Origin: Elephas maximus indicus
Lineage: Eukaryota > Chordata > Mammalia > Proboscidea > Elephantidae
Assembly (NCBI RefSeq): GCF_024166365.1
Contig: NC_064819.1
Span: 146,902,793 to 146,966,792 of the forward strand
Length of the DNA: 64,000 nucleotides
Direction of reading: 5' to 3'
Below are positions 1 to 59,807 of this stretch, piece by piece. The notes beneath the pieces are model-generated. The model made no database searches. It had not been told where the DNA came from and saw only the letters and a program-made list of their open reading frames with translations. Every line of letters begins with the position of its first letter. Positions within the stretch are counted from its first letter, which is position 1. A program made the translations under genes and the position numbers.

Positions 1-1832
1 CAACAGAATGAAACCTGTCTGGTCCTGTGCCATCCTCACAACCGCTGTTATGCTGGAGCCCATTGTGCAGCCCCTGTGTCAATCTTGTTGAGGGTCTTCC
101 TCTTTTTCGCTGACCCTCTACCTTACCAAGCATGATGTCCTTCTCCAGGGACTGGTACCTCCTGATAACATGTCCAATATATGTGAGGCATAGCCTCGCC
201 ATCCTTGCTTCTAAGGAACATTCTGGTTGTACTTCTTCCAAGACAGATTTGTTCATTCTTTTGGCAGTCTACAGTGTATTCGGCATTCTTCGCCAACACC
301 ACAATTCAAAAGGCGTCAATTTTTCTTCAGTTTTCCTTATTGTCCAGCTTTCGCATGCATATGAGGTGAATGAAAACACCATGGCTTTGGTCAAGTGCAC
401 CTTAGTCTTCAAGGTGACATCTTTGCTTTTTAACATTTTCCAGAAGTCGTTTGCAGCAGATTTGCCTAATGTAATGCATCTTTTAATTTCTTGACTGCTC
501 CATCCATTGGTGTTGATTGTGGATCCAAGTAAAATGAAACTGTTGACAACTTCAACCTTTTCTCCCTTTATCATGGTGTTGCTTATTGGTCCAGTTGTGA
601 GGATTTCTATTTTATGTTGAGGTGTAATCCATACTGAAGGCTGTGGTCTTTGATCTTCATCAGTAAGTGCTTCAAGTCCCCTTCACTTTCAGCAAGCAAG
701 GTCGTGTCATCTTCACATCACAGGTTGTTTAATGAGGCTTCCTTCAATCCTGATGCCCTGTTCTTCTTCACATAATCCAGCTTGTCTGATTATTTGCTCA
801 GCATACAGACTGAATAAGTGTGGTGAAAGGATACAACCCTGACACACATCCTTCCTGACTTTAAACCAATCAGTATCCCCTTGTTCTGTTCCAATGATTG
901 CCTCTTGATCTATGTACAGGCTCCTCATGAGCACAATTAAGTGTGCTGGAATTTCCATTCTTCAGAGTGTTATCCATAATTCATTATGATCACACAGCTG
1001 AATGCCTTTGTATAGTCAATAAAACACAGGTAAACATCTTTCTGGTATTCTCTGCTTTCAGCCAGGATCCACGTGACATCAGCAATGATATCCCTCGTTC
1101 CATGTCCTCTTCTGAATCCAGCTTGAGTTTCTGGCAGTTCCCTGTCCATGTACTGTTGTAGCTGCTTTTGAATGATCTTCAGCAAAAATTTACTTGCATG
1201 TGATATTAATGATATTGTTCAGTAATTTCCACATTTGATTGGATCACCTTTCTTGGAATAGGTGTAAATATCTCTTTCAGTTGATTGGCCAGGTAGCTGT
1301 CTTCAAAATTTCTTGGCATAGACTAGTGAGCACTTCCAGCACTGCATCCGTTTGTTGAAACATCTCAATTGATATTCCATCAATTCCTGGAGCCTTGTTT
1401 TTCACCAATACCTTCAGTGCAGCTTAGACTTCTTCCTTCAGTACCATTGGTTTCTGATCGTATGCTGCCTCCTGAAATGGTTGAACGTTGACCAATTCTT
1501 TTTGGTGTAATGACTCCATGTATTCCTTCCATCTTCTTTTGATGCTTTGTGGGTCTTTTAATAGTTTCCCTGTAGAAACCTTCAATATTGCAACTGGAAT
1601 TTTTTCTTCAGTTCTTTCAGCTTGAGAAATGCCAATTGTGTTCTTCCCTTTTGGTTTTCTATCTCCGGGTCTTTACACATGTCATTATAATACTTTACTT
1701 TGTCTTCCCGAGCTGCCCTTTGAAATCTTCTGTTCAGCTCTTTTACTTCCTCATTTCTTCCTTTTGCTTTAGCTACTTGACATTGGAGATCAAGTTTCAG
1801 AGTCTCTTCTGACTTCTGTTTTGGTCTTTCCT
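1..1832 (-). mobile_element. RTE/BovB-clade LINE, 5'-truncated, decayed (RT and C-terminal region)
   Basis: On the minus strand, frames broken by stops and frameshifts encode an RTE-type polyprotein. They include a segment with GFRRGHGTRDIIADV (RT fingers), DWFKVRKDVCQGCILSP (conserved RT block), the degraded YADD site near 706-720, and ESWTIRKTEEKLTPFELWCW near the C-terminus. This order and wording match the BovB/RTE family. The endonuclease domain is missing: alignment with the second copy in this window stops at about 1832. The 3' tail runs off the left edge, so the element continues before position 1. It is not functional. Confidence 0.88.
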
Positions 1833-2561
1833 AAAAATTTGTATTCATTCAGAGCTGTTTTCAGATGATTCCCAAAAAGTGTAGTAGTTCCTTCCTGCAG
1901 TGCATTGTTATCCTAGTAAATGGAAAGGAAGATTTTGGAACACACTTATGATGTTATTGCAGAGTTCTTCCCCTTAGGGATCTTTATGTTCCATTCATTC
2001 ACATCTTATGTGGGAATTTGGTGAGGGCCTGGACACTCTATCCTAGTGGCTCCAGGCAGACCTTTCTGCTGTTGTTATACATGTCAGATAGGACCTAAGT
2101 AGGCTGCCCACCAATTTTGTCTTAAAAAAAAAAAAAAAAGATTTTGTCCTAAGTGGGGCTTATATTCAGCTGGTATCAACTGGTGTGGCTATATCAGGTG
2201 TTTATAGCAGCATCCATTTTTCTTGGTCAGGTGCTGTCATGGTTGTTAAATTTTTGAACATCATTTCAGTCCTTGGGCCTCTGTGATTAACTGGCTCCAA
2301 AGATTCCCTGTAGACCAAACTATTCTGATTATATTGGACCTGCTTACTATTACATTAACTCTGTCTACCTTGTCTCTAATAGTTAATTGCTACAAAGCAC
2401 TGCTATTAGGCCCCTATGAATGCTAAGATTCTCTTATCTCCATGGAAGCCCATATTAACCATAGTATTTGCCACAAGCCTCCCAGTTTAGAGAGAAGAGC
2501 CATTAAAACTCTTTTCATGGATACTAGTATTCTCCTCAAAAATATATTTCTCAAGACCTTA
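1833..2561. other. Intergenic DNA, no recognised feature
   Basis: I see no gene or family assignment here. There is an A-run at 2123-2138. The small open frames lack coding character. Confidence 0.5.
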
Positions 2562-2569
2562 GTGAAAAG

Positions 2570-3046
2570 CAGGGCTTCAAACTTGTTCTGCCCAGTTCAG
2601 CCATGGCCGATGAAGGGAAACCTGAATGGACTTGAATTTTTAAAATGTAGGTGAAGCGAAATGGTAACTGGAATGGAAAAAATTACAGGTCAAAGCCCTG
2701 CTAGAAGCTTAACCTCCATCTTAGAAAGCAGGGTAGTGTATGAGTCACATGGCAACCAAATTTCTTGGTCAGATTTTCAGCAGAGGCGGAAACAGCCATG
2801 GTGGTAGGCTAGGCTGTTTTGAATGTGTGTCGCTCTCTGCAGTCCTGCCAATAATCCAATCTCACATTTCAGGCTCCTTAAAGGGTTCACTACACCTCTT
2901 CCAAGTCTCCCATTCCAGGGCTTTGACCCATAATTTTTCCCATTCAGGTTATCATTCTGCTTCACCCACATTTTAAAAATTCAGATCTGTTCCGACTTCG
3001 CCTCCTCAGCCATGACTGAACCGATTCGAACTGGTTCAAAGGCCTG
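2570..3046. mobile_element. hAT-like non-autonomous DNA transposon with long terminal inverted repeats
   Basis: The left end CAGGGCTTCAAAC and the right end (reverse complement CAGGCCTTTGAAC) begin inverted arms of about 130 bp, 2570-2699 and 2919-3046, around a central segment of about 220 bp. The arms align well across most of their length, for example AATTTTTAAAATGT on one side and its complement ACATTTTAAAAATT on the other. The flanks are gtgaaaag (2562-2569) and gtgaaagg (3047-3054), a 7-of-8 match. CAGGG ends and 8-bp target duplications are typical of hAT elements. No transposase frame is present, so it would be a MITE-type passenger. I do not recognise the family. Confidence 0.75.
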
Positions 3047-3054
3047 GTGAAAGG

Positions 3055-4020
3055 AGGGTCACTCACTGATAAATCCTTTCAGGAGACTTAGGGGATCATT
3101 AGGATTAGGATGATCAGATTGCACACAAGAAATACACTCCAACATTCCTATCTTTGTACATCTTTGAAGTCCTCTCTTATTCCAAGGAATGTTTTCATTC
3201 TCTATCTCATTTAATGTGAGCTATTATTTTTTTTTTATCTTTTATTATTATTATTATTATTAAGTCCTTGTTTCAGTCAACCACCTGAACCAGCAAGAAT
3301 TACTCCCAGCTGCTCAAGGCACCACAATAAACCCAACATTTGTGGCAAGTGCACCCATGTCGATCAATTCTGCCTAATCCAAAATTACATTTCTCCTTTC
3401 TTGGTCTAGCATTCTCAGAATCCCGTACATTTTTCCTGAGGTTGTTGCCAAGATAAATGAACAAAGTCTAGAATTCTTTTGGTGTGTGAATCTTCTCCTC
3501 CCGAGTTTGCCTTTATAATTGAATCCACCTCAGGCCCTCCTCATGTTGGAATCTGATTTTATGCTTGTAGAGATAATGAGAAGAAATATGAGGTAAATTG
3601 GCTTCCCTTTGCACCCTCAGTTGAAGTTGTTACAAGATCTTCAAAGCAAGGCAGTAACACCCTCATTAGACAGGAAGAGCTCCCCCTTTTGTTAACAAGG
3701 GAAGACATGTCAACTGTCCTAGTTTGTCCAGGTCTGAGGCGTGTCCTGAGGTACAGGACTTTCAGTGCTTAACGTGGTCACTCTTGTTTGGGATGTGCCG
3801 AATCCTCCAAATCCCCCTACCCATAGATCCCTCTTCCAAACCTTGGGTCCTATTCTTTTCTTGGTTCACACTGCTTTTTATCCCTTAATTTGTAGTGGTA
3901 CCTTTACTCACTAAGTTCTCACAATTTCCAGGTCCATCTGTGAGCCCCCTGTTCTCATGACTTTGATGTATATATAAATATCTGTTAGAGAAATGTCCCC
4001 CTTTGCTTTTCTTTTGCCAA
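3055..4020. other. Intergenic DNA with a (TTA)n microsatellite
   Basis: The sequence at 3241-3263 is a short TTA repeat. Nothing else is recognised; no gene is supported. Confidence 0.5.
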
Positions 4021-4029
4021 CTGATTTAG

Positions 4030-5095
4030 TAATGTCTGGCCATTATTTTTTCAATTTTGTAGAAAGGTGAGTTAAAATATTCAACTATTATTGTAGATTT
4101 GTTTACTTACCTTTTATTTCTGTCAATTTCTTCTCAGTGTATTTTGAAGCTATTTTATGAGGAACATTCTCAATCAGAATTGTTACGTCTTCTGACAATT
4201 AACCCTTTTATTACTATCCTGGTAACATGCCTTGTCAGGAAGTCTACTTTATCTGATATTAATAGAGCCACACCAGTTTTCATAGACTTACAGTTTTATG
4301 TGTCATGGATTGAATTATGTCCCCGCCAAAAAAATGTGTCTATCAATTTGGCTGGGCTGTGATTCAAGGTATCGTGTGATTTTCCTATATGTTGTAAATT
4401 CTGCCTCTATGATGGTAATGAGGGGAGAGGGGATGGGCGGCAGTTGTGTTAGTGAGGCAGGACTCAATCTATAAGATTGAATTGTGTCTTGAGGCAATCT
4501 CTTTTGAGATATAAGAGAGAGAAGCCAGCAGAGAGACAGGGGACCTCATACCACCAAGAAAGCAGTGCCAGGAGCAGAGCATGTCCTTTGGACCCAGGGT
4601 CCCTACGCAGAGAAGCTCCTAGTCCAGGAGAAGACTGATGAGATGACTGACAGAGAAAGCCTTCCCCTGCACCTGACACCCTGAAATTGGACTTTTAGCC
4701 TACTTCATTGTGAGAAAATAAATTTCTCTTTGTTAAAGCCATCCATTTGTGGTATTTCCCTTATAGTGGCACTAGATGACTAAGTCAGTATGAGATTACC
4801 TTTTTCAATCATTTTATTTTCAAACTTTCTGTGTCATTATATTTATATATGTCCTATAAGCAGCACATAGTTGAGTCTTTTTTTTTTAATCCAGTGACAA
4901 TCTTTGCTTTTAAATTGGAGTGTTTAGCTCATTTACATTTAATGTAATTACTGATAAAGTTGTGTTTAAGTCTACCATCTTGCTATTTGTTTTATATTTA
5001 TCCCAGAAGGTAAGCTGTTAATTTCTGTTCTTCGATCTTCCTTTCTGCCTTTTGGATTAATCGACTATTTTTATTATTTTTCTATTTTATCTCTA
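4030..5095 (-). mobile_element. Ancient L1 fragment (ORF2 endonuclease region), split by an LTR at 4301-4787
   Basis: The segments 4030-4300 and 4788-5095 resemble the antisense of mammalian L1 ORF2 around the endonuclease domain, such as the stretch tctactttatctgatatta at 4242-4260 and the following T-rich text. The two halves are continuous once the LTR is removed. All frames are broken. Confidence 0.7.
4301..4787 (+). mobile_element. MLT1-like (MaLR-type) solo LTR, copy 1
   Basis: It begins TGTCATGGATTGAATTATGT and ends CACTAGATGACTAAGTCA, with ATAAATTTCTCTTTGTTAAA near the 3' end. The flanks are ttatg (4296-4300) and gtatg (4788-4792), a 4-of-5 match to a target duplication. It shares its whole length with the copies at 16843, 39485, 48899 and 60212. 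Confidence 0.8.
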
Positions 5096-5099
5096 TCAC

Positions 5100-5395
5100 T
5101 ATATTAGTCAGTGTTTTTCAGAAATAGAACTAATAACGTATAGATATACACACATGCTAACAGAGTTAAGAAATTGGCTCATGTGACTGAGGGGGCTGGC
5201 AAGTTTGAAATTTGTAGGGCAGACTGGCAACTCAGTCATGAGATAATGATGCAGTTTTGTAGCAGAAACTCTTCTTTTCTGAAAAACCTCAGGTTTTGCT
5301 TTTTAGGCTCTCAACTGATTTGATGAGGCCTTACTCACATTATCAAAGATTATCTCCTTTACTCAAAGTCAACTGATTTGAATTTGTGGCAGAGA
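5100..5395 (-). mobile_element. ERVL/MaLR-type LTR fragment
   Basis: The sequence from attagtcagtgtttttcaga onward, with aaattggctcatgtgactga and ggctctcaactgatttgatga, matches the antisense of an old mammalian LTR type. The subfamily cannot be named, and the 5' part of the LTR is lost. Confidence 0.5.
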
Positions 5396-5435
5396 CAGTG
5401 CTATGTATTCATCAAGCCTGGCTCATTTTATATAC

Positions 5436-5790
5436 TCAGGGCCACAGAAAAGCTACATATCTCTGTATTGCTATACCATTGGGACATGACTGAGTGTTAG
5501 CCAACAGAATATAGGTAGAGATGACTTGCCATAAAATCCTTGCATGATCCTCCATGCTTTTTTGTCCCTTTTCTTGGTGATCTTGGAGGCCACATGATGA
5601 AGATGGTGGCATTACAAAATGAAAGGACCTTCCCTTCCAACTGACTGCATTAGATAATAATGCAAGCATTGCTTTCAACTGAGTCACAACTATTGGGAGG
5701 AGGGGATAAATATTGGAGTTCACAAGAAGGGCCTTGTAAACCCCTTAGGCTTTGAGTTGCCACTAGAAGGGTTATTTCCTGAAGAACCGA
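5436..5790. repeat. Possible old LTR-type interspersed repeat
   Basis: The segment contains gatcctccatgcttt and ggaggccacatgatgaagatgg, phrases common to old mammalian MER/MLT LTRs. The boundaries and family are uncertain, and no coding frame is supported. Confidence 0.35.
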
Positions 5791-5794
5791 TAAC

Positions 5795-5995
5795 TAAACC
5801 CATTGCCATCGAGTCAATTCTGACTCAGTGACCCTATAGGACAGAGTAGAACTGTCCCCATAGGGTTTCCAAGGTTGTAAATCTTTAAGGAAACAGATTG
5901 CCACATCTTTCTCCTGAGGAGTGGCTGGTGGATTTGAACTACTAACTCTTTGGTTAACAGCCTAGTGCTTTAACCAGCCCAAACCTCACAGGGCT
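5795..5995 (-). mobile_element. AfroSINE, long form
   Basis: This is a reverse-complement copy of the AfroSINE type. In its own sense the family starts GGAGCCCTGGTGGC with an RNA polymerase III A box and B box (GGTTCGAAYCC type), and ends in ATGAGTCGGAATCGACTCGA followed by GGTTTGGTTTT. The long form keeps the central segment with GAGAAAGATGTGGCAGTCTG. This copy is diverged at its promoter end. Confidence 0.88.
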
Positions 5996-6189
5996 GAAGC
6001 TCAACTTTTCACTTCAGTACCTGATTAGATTAAGGTGATATGGGACCATTAGTTCCTCTAGCCTAGCCACTGGTCAGAAGCAAACATTAATCCTTTTTGA
6101 AGGAAAATAACAACATTCAGAGCTCATTGTTACTAAAGCATTAATCTGAGAAAGTTAGTTTCTTGTTGCATTGGCTCAATTAGGAAAAT

Positions 6190-6500
6190 AAAGTCCAGAA
6201 TCCTTTACACACCTTATAAATCTTTTCAATAACTGGCCTTTCCCTTCTTCTCCAGAGCCATTGCTAGCCGCTCTTACTGGCATTCTGTGTAACCATACCA
6301 ATCTCATTTCAGGTCTTCATATACTATGCTGTCTCTTGTCTTGGGACATTTGCACATGCTTTTCTTCCCTCCCTACACACACACACACGTCACCTGTAAA
6401 CATCTATTTCTCCCTGAAGTCTTCCCTGACCTTTTCCCACTAGTGTTATTTATTCCTGCCTTGTGCTCCACTTGCATTTTTATATTTCCTCTGATAATAG
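6190..6500 (+). mobile_element. L2 LINE fragment
   Basis: The text ggcctttcccttcttctcca, gggacatttgcacatgctt and ctgaagtcttccctgacc follows the order of the L2 3' region on the plus strand. It includes a short (AC)n run at 6374-6388. Confidence 0.65.
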
Positions 6501-6734
6501 CAAATGGGCTATTAAAAATTATTAAATAATTTTCTTGTCTTGGGCTTTTCAAGGCTGGCTTAGTAAGAGTGGCTAGCAGTTTTTTTTTTTTTTTTAATAA
6601 TTAACTATATTGAGTCATTATTTACAAAGATAGTTTCAAGTAAAAATTTCCCATAGACTTAAGCTGTACCTTTTTATGGAAATTATATCTCTCAATGCAG
6701 TATTACAGTTATTGGTATATATCAGCCTCTTCAC

Positions 6735-7310
6735 AACCTGTACTATCCAATATGGTGGCTATTAGGCAGATGTGGCTATTGAGCACTTGAAATGTGGCTA
6801 GTCTGAACTGAACTAAAATGGAAGTGTAAAATACGCACTGAATTTTGAAGACTTACTAGGATCAGAATGTAAAATATCACTAGTAATTTTTCCTATTGTT
6901 TACATATTGAAATGATAATATTTTAGATATATCGAACTTAAATCTATTACTAATACTAATTCCATCTTTTTAAAAAATTTTATTGTGGTAAGATACACAT
7001 AACAAAAAGTTATGTATACACTAAAATTTTTCAATGTCATTTTAACCATTTTTAAAGTGTAGAATTCAGTGACATGAATCACATTCACCATGTTGGGTAC
7101 CATCACCATTATCCATTTCCAAAGCTTTTACATCACTCCAAGAAGAAACTCAGTACCTCCTTCAATAATAACTCCCATTCCTGTCCTCCACCGAGCTCCT
7201 GGTAACTACTAATAAACTCATCTATTTTATTTTTAATGTAGCTACTAGAAATTTTAAATTACATTTATGTGGCTTGCCTTTTTTCTATTGAACAGTACTG
7301 TTCTATAGTG
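6735..7310. mobile_element. Old DNA-transposon-like MER element split by an L1 3' end
   Basis: The left part has tactatccaatatggtggct and gtggctattgagcacttgaa; the right part near 7235-7305 (gtagctactagaaattttaa, gaacagtactgttctat) looks like its other end. Between them, 6970-7225 is antisense L1 3' untranslated sequence (for example ttttaaccatttttaaagtg). The element name is uncertain. Confidence 0.5.
6970..7225 (-). mobile_element. L1 3' untranslated fragment
   Basis: The text taagatacacataacaaaaa, ttttaaccatttttaaagtg and ccatcaccattatccatttc is characteristic of mammalian L1 3' ends in antisense. It is inserted in the DNA-transposon-like element around it. Confidence 0.65.
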
Positions 7311-7378
7311 TAGTAAAAAGAAAACAGAACCACGAAGAAAGATAAACCTGTATTTAAAGCCCATCTTCTTCACTTAAA

Positions 7379-7579
7379 GGAGCTGTGGTGGCACAGTGGT
7401 TAAAGCGCTCAGCTGCAAACTGAAAGGTCAACATTCAAACCCACCAGCTGCTCCTCTGGAGAAAGATGTGACAGTCTGCTTCCGTAAAAATTACAGCCTT
7501 GGAAACCTTATGGGGGCAGTTCTACTCTGTCCTACAGGGTCACTATGAGTGGAAATCAACTTGACAGCAGTGGGTTTTT
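7379..7579 (+). mobile_element. AfroSINE, long form
   Basis: It starts GGAGCTGTGGTGGCACAGTG and runs through the central GAGAAAGATGTGACAGTCTG segment to CAGCAGTGGGTTTTT. It is nearly full length in sense orientation. Confidence 0.9.
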
Positions 7580-8525
7580 GGATCTCTAGACTTATTACAT
7601 CTCTAGACTTGGAATGTTACTTAAAATATCTACTTCATGAATTAACCACAGGGATTATATTAAATAAAATGATGTGTGTAGAATACTTGGTACCTAGTAA
7701 GTAATCGCAAAATGCTTGTTTTGTTATCTTTCCTTGAGGACAAATATCTCACTCATCATAGTATCCAGCATATATGATTACATATATTATTAAATGAATT
7801 CAGTTTGTGCTGAAATTAGCAGTATAAAAGTATTTTAAAAATTCATGATACCTAGTCATATGACCTCCAAGACCAAGCATTAACAATTTTAAAATGTAAC
7901 ATTTTAAGAAAAGACAATTATTTTATAATTTTATTCCTTCTTTTCTGAGCTTTAATAAATTGTTTTGCATACGTAAATACATTTAGTTAGCAATATAAGA
8001 TAACATGGAAACAGACAAGAAATAGAAAGGCATTCTGTATCTTTTCCAAATAGCTATATTGAGGAAACTCTTAACTAAATGTTACCTTCAGAAACACCCT
8101 ACCCTTTCTACTCACACCTAAGCAATTTCTGTAACCTTCAGCTTTCCATAAAATCATTTCATAGTGTAGTTTATCTTGAAAGACATCTTACACTCTTTAA
8201 AGTATTACTTCAAAAACAGAAAACTCCCCTGCGAATAAATAGCAAATGTTTTTGCACCTGAGCTTAAGAATTAAAATATTTTTTTCGTTAGTACAATGAC
8301 TAGTTTCTAAAGTGAAATTTGAAATTAACATGAATTTCTGGTGCTGCAACTAATCTTCCCCTTAGAATGGTCATGGTCATAAAAATATTTTAATATCTGA
8401 TGCAAAGATATTTTCTGATATTGAGAAAGTTGTCATAAAACTATTTTCTCCAAACTCAGAGAAAAGCGAGTTTACTGGAACACAGTGAGGTTTTAATTAC
8501 CTGAGCTAATCAAGGAAACATTAGG

Positions 8526-9055
8526 TGTGACGATTAAGGTTATATGTCAACTTGGCTGGGCCATGATTCTCACTGGTTTGGCAGTTCTATGATGTTGGGA
8601 TCACTTCCATGATGAGATTTGCTGTAATATGGTGGGATCTGCTGTGAGTAGCCAATCAGTTGAAAGAGAATTTCCTTGGGTGTGTGGCCTGCATTGAATA
8701 TAAGTGGACATTCTGACAAGGCTTGTGGGCTTTGGCTCACTGTGGATCCCACAACTGGCTCCTGTCCATCTGACCTTTGTTTTTTGGTACTTGAGCTAGC
8801 AGCTTACCTGTGGTCTTGTCTGCCAACCTTGGGATTTGTCGATCTTGGCAACCTGTGAGCAAGAGCCCTGTTGTCTGACCTGCCAGTCTTGGGTTTGCTA
8901 GCCCCTACAGCTATGTGAATCAGGAGAAGCCTCTATCCTGGCCCATGTACTTGGGACATTCCAGCCTCTACAACCACGTGAGCCATTTCCTTGATATAAA
9001 TCTCTCTTTAAACACTTTACTGGTTTTGCTTCTCTAGAGAACCCAGCCTAAGACA
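8526..9055 (+). mobile_element. ERVL/MaLR-type solo LTR with perfect target duplication
   Basis: The element starts TGTGACGATTAAGGTTATAT and ends CTCTAGAGAACCCAGCCTAAGACA, of which the last eight bases are CTAAGACA. Both flanks are ttagg (8521-8525 and 9056-9060), a perfect 5-bp target duplication. It includes a TATAAGTGG box-like site and ATATAAATCTCTCTTT near the 3' end. It is a different LTR family from the MLT1-like copies in this window. Confidence 0.78.
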
Positions 9056-9060
9056 TTAGG

Positions 9061-9670
9061 GCAGTTCCTCAAGTAGGGACTGATCTTCTCTGGGAACCAT
9101 GGTCTTGCTCTTAACTCCTAAGATGCTTGTTTTAAGAGGTAGGCTCTTCGGGCAGCTCCTTCTTGAGCAGCTTACCTACTCTCCACTATGGCCCTCTCAT
9201 TGCTCAGGCTGTACTCAACTGAAGGTACCAACATCAGGACAGAGGCCATAGTCTGAAAAGGCCTTGTAGCAAAAGTATGAAGGTAGCTGAAGGATACGGC
9301 ATTTGGTCAGGAGAAATAAAGGTAGCTTTTTTTAGAAGGAATTTTTGACCAGGGACTAAGGTGATAAGAGCTTAATAAGATGTAACAATGGCAAAAGAAT
9401 ATTAAAATCTAAGGTTGCATAAAGCACTGTAAACAGCAATGAGCTTTCTCAGAAATGTTAAAATTCAATTGTACAAAATGAACAAATATAATCGAGGACT
9501 TGGATGAAAATACCTAAGAACTTATTTTTCTCTAGGCAACAAAATAACTGTTGTTTCTGTTTTAGTAAAAGTTTATCTATTCCATTTTAACAAAATGGTC
9601 ACCAAAGAATTGTAGATTTTAATGCTGAGCATATCAATTTATTATTAATTTTGGTCTTCCCACTAGTTAA
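9061..9670. other. Intergenic DNA, no recognised feature
   Basis: Unique-looking sequence downstream of ME1. No gene or repeat family is recognised. Confidence 0.5.
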
Positions 9671-9874
9671 AACAAAAAACCATTGCCATCAACTTAATTC
9701 TGACTCATAGTGACCCTGTAAGACAGAGCAGAACTACTCCATAGGGTTTCCAAGTCTGTAAATCTTTACAGAAACAGACTGCCACACCTTTCTCCCGCAG
9801 AGTGGCTGGTGGGTTCGAACTGCCGACTTTTCTGTTAGCAGTTGAGCATTTAATCACTGCACCACCAAAGTTCC
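9671..9874 (-). mobile_element. AfroSINE, long form
   Basis: The tail (plus strand aaaaaccattgccatcaact) is on the left and the promoter end (accaccaaagttcc) is on the right. The central ctttacagaaacagactgcc segment marks the long form. It sits 120 bp beyond the likely ME1 cleavage site. Confidence 0.88.
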
Positions 9875-9994
9875 TTTCCCATTAGCTGCCTTTATAAAAA
9901 TGATGAGTTTTGCAGTAGCAGGCACAATAACTTTTAAAGAGGATTTGAGAAAAATTAAGATAGAAACCATAAATAAGCAGAAGACAAATGAAAC

Positions 9995-10177
9995 AAAATT
10001 GTCTAGTGTAATGTTTATTGTAATTTATATTAGTATTCTTCTATAAATTATTAGATTGTTGAAGTAAAATTATCTTAATCTAAGCATTTTATGAATTATT
10101 ATAAAAGATTCCAGCCTTTAAAAATTATGAAAGACCTCAAGGTCTCCTTAATGAAATTAGAAAGGTCAGCTATTATT
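9995..10177 (-). other. ME1: Putative ME1 3' untranslated region
   Basis: About 180 bp of A/T-rich, repeat-free sequence follows the stop codon down to the first AATAAA in the gene direction. The cleavage position near 9995 is an estimate from the usual 15-25 nt spacing; longer forms using later sites cannot be excluded. Confidence 0.5.
10014..10019 (-). promoter_or_regulatory. ME1: Putative polyadenylation signal AATAAA of ME1
   Basis: The plus strand reads tttatt, that is AATAAA in the gene direction, about 160 bp after the stop codon. A T-rich stretch follows 15-35 nt downstream in the gene direction, as expected of a downstream element. Confidence 0.55.
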
Positions 10178-58337
<48,160 letters not shown>

Positions 58338-58454
58338 TCACATTAAAAGAGGTTAATGGAATAACATTTTAAAATAAACTTTTAAAATTAGGCTATAGAT
58401 AATGCAAAATTATTTTCTATTAAAGGTCCTATGTTGTTGCTTAGAATGAATATG

Positions 58455-58620
58455 TAATATAATGTCTATTCAACCAACATTTACTGCATTCTTATTACAG
58501 AAAAGACAATAAGTTATCACTATAATATAATATATGGTTCTTATCCTCAAGCAATTTAAAATTTAGTAGAAACGAATATCATCAAAATAAATGAGAAATA
58601 ATATGAAGGGGTGTAAACAA
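58455..58620 (-). mobile_element. L2 LINE 3' end fragment
   Basis: It has tattcaaccaacatttactg and gttcttatcctcaagcaatt, the antisense L2 end. Confidence 0.55.
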
Positions 58621-58825
58621 GAAATTCTAGGAGTTCAGGGGAACAAATATCACTTCTGGCTGAGGCCACAGAGCAGGTAACAAAGGAATGGAGTTTTGAT
58701 AGCCAGTTATGATTTCAAAGGTAGAGATGCAGTGTTTTACAGGCTGAGGGAATAGTAGAAGCAAAATAACGGAGGTGAAACGTGAGAAAAAATTGTCTAA
58801 AAAAAAAAAAAAAAGGGCAAGAAGC

Positions 58826-58978
58826 CCCTAGTTGCTCCATGGGGAAATGACCTGGTGATCTGCTTCTATAAAGATTACAGCCTAGAAAACCCTATAGGAC
58901 AGTTCAACTCTATCATAAGGGGTCACTATAAGTCAAAATCAACTCAATGGCAGCTAACAACAGCAACAACAACAACAT
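58826..58978 (+). mobile_element. AfroSINE, long form, 5'-truncated
   Basis: It starts near the end of the tRNA-related part (CCCCTAGTTGCTCCATGGGG) and ends GGCAGCTAACAACAGCAACA. An A run lies just before it. Confidence 0.82.
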
Positions 58979-59534
58979 ATAAAAGTGTAGTGAAAGATGA
59001 GGTCAGAATTTTATATTGGCAATTTAAACGTCTAATTTAGGTTTATAGCTTCTATTCTAAAGCAACAGCCAAACACCAAAGGGCTTTAAGCTTTGAAGTA
59101 TACAGGATGGATTTTTATTTCTGAAATTAACTTATCTGTCTATCCTTTTATGCAAATGACTATCCATCCACCTATCCATCCAAAGAGAAATTAACACTAT
59201 TGATAACCCAGGGATCTGAAATTTGTCAGAGAAAGCCATATAACTTTGAAGAACCTTGCTACTATAGAGATATGGTCTCCATTCTCAGCTAGACTCTCAC
59301 TGTCACCCTACCTGTGATTCCTTTCATCCTCGATCAGCTTCTACTTACATGCAATGGCTACTCCTAATCTTCCCCAATTCGTTTAAATCCTGACCTGCTT
59401 CCTACTTCCTGGCATAACAAGAGCATAATGCATGATTTTTCTCAATTGCTCATCTCTCTCCCCCATCTCCATATTTAGTTATATTCTTCAGTGGACAAGG
59501 TGTTTCTCTTCCTGTTCAAGACACCCTTAGATAT

Positions 59535-59676
59535 AGCCAATGAAAACCCTATGAATCACAAAGGTTTGATCTGCAACGATTCAGGGATATGGTGAAGGAC
59601 TGTCTAGCATTTCATTCCCTTGTGCACGGAGTCGCCATGAGTCAGAGGCCAACTCAATAGCAGCTAACAACAACAA
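59535..59676 (+). mobile_element. RTE or tRNA-Gly SINE 3' tail fragment
   Basis: It has AGCCAATGAAAACCCTATGA, GGTGAAGGACTGTCTAGCAT, TTCATTCCCTTGTGCACGGA and ends GCAGCTAACAACAACAAG. It matches the tail of the SINE at 25421-25759. Confidence 0.75.
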
Positions 59677-59679
59677 GTG

Positions 59680-59765
59680 CTTTACATAAATATTAACTTA
59701 CTTGTTATTCACAACAACCCTATAAGATAGATAATATTATTATCCTCATAGAGGAAACAGGCACA
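59680..59765 (-). mobile_element. MIR SINE fragment
   Basis: It has gctttacataaatattaact, cacaacaaccctataagata and atcctcatagaggaaacag. Confidence 0.6.
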
Positions 59766-59807
59766 CTATCTTGGTACTGCTCATTAATGATAACATAAGA
59801 GTCTACT

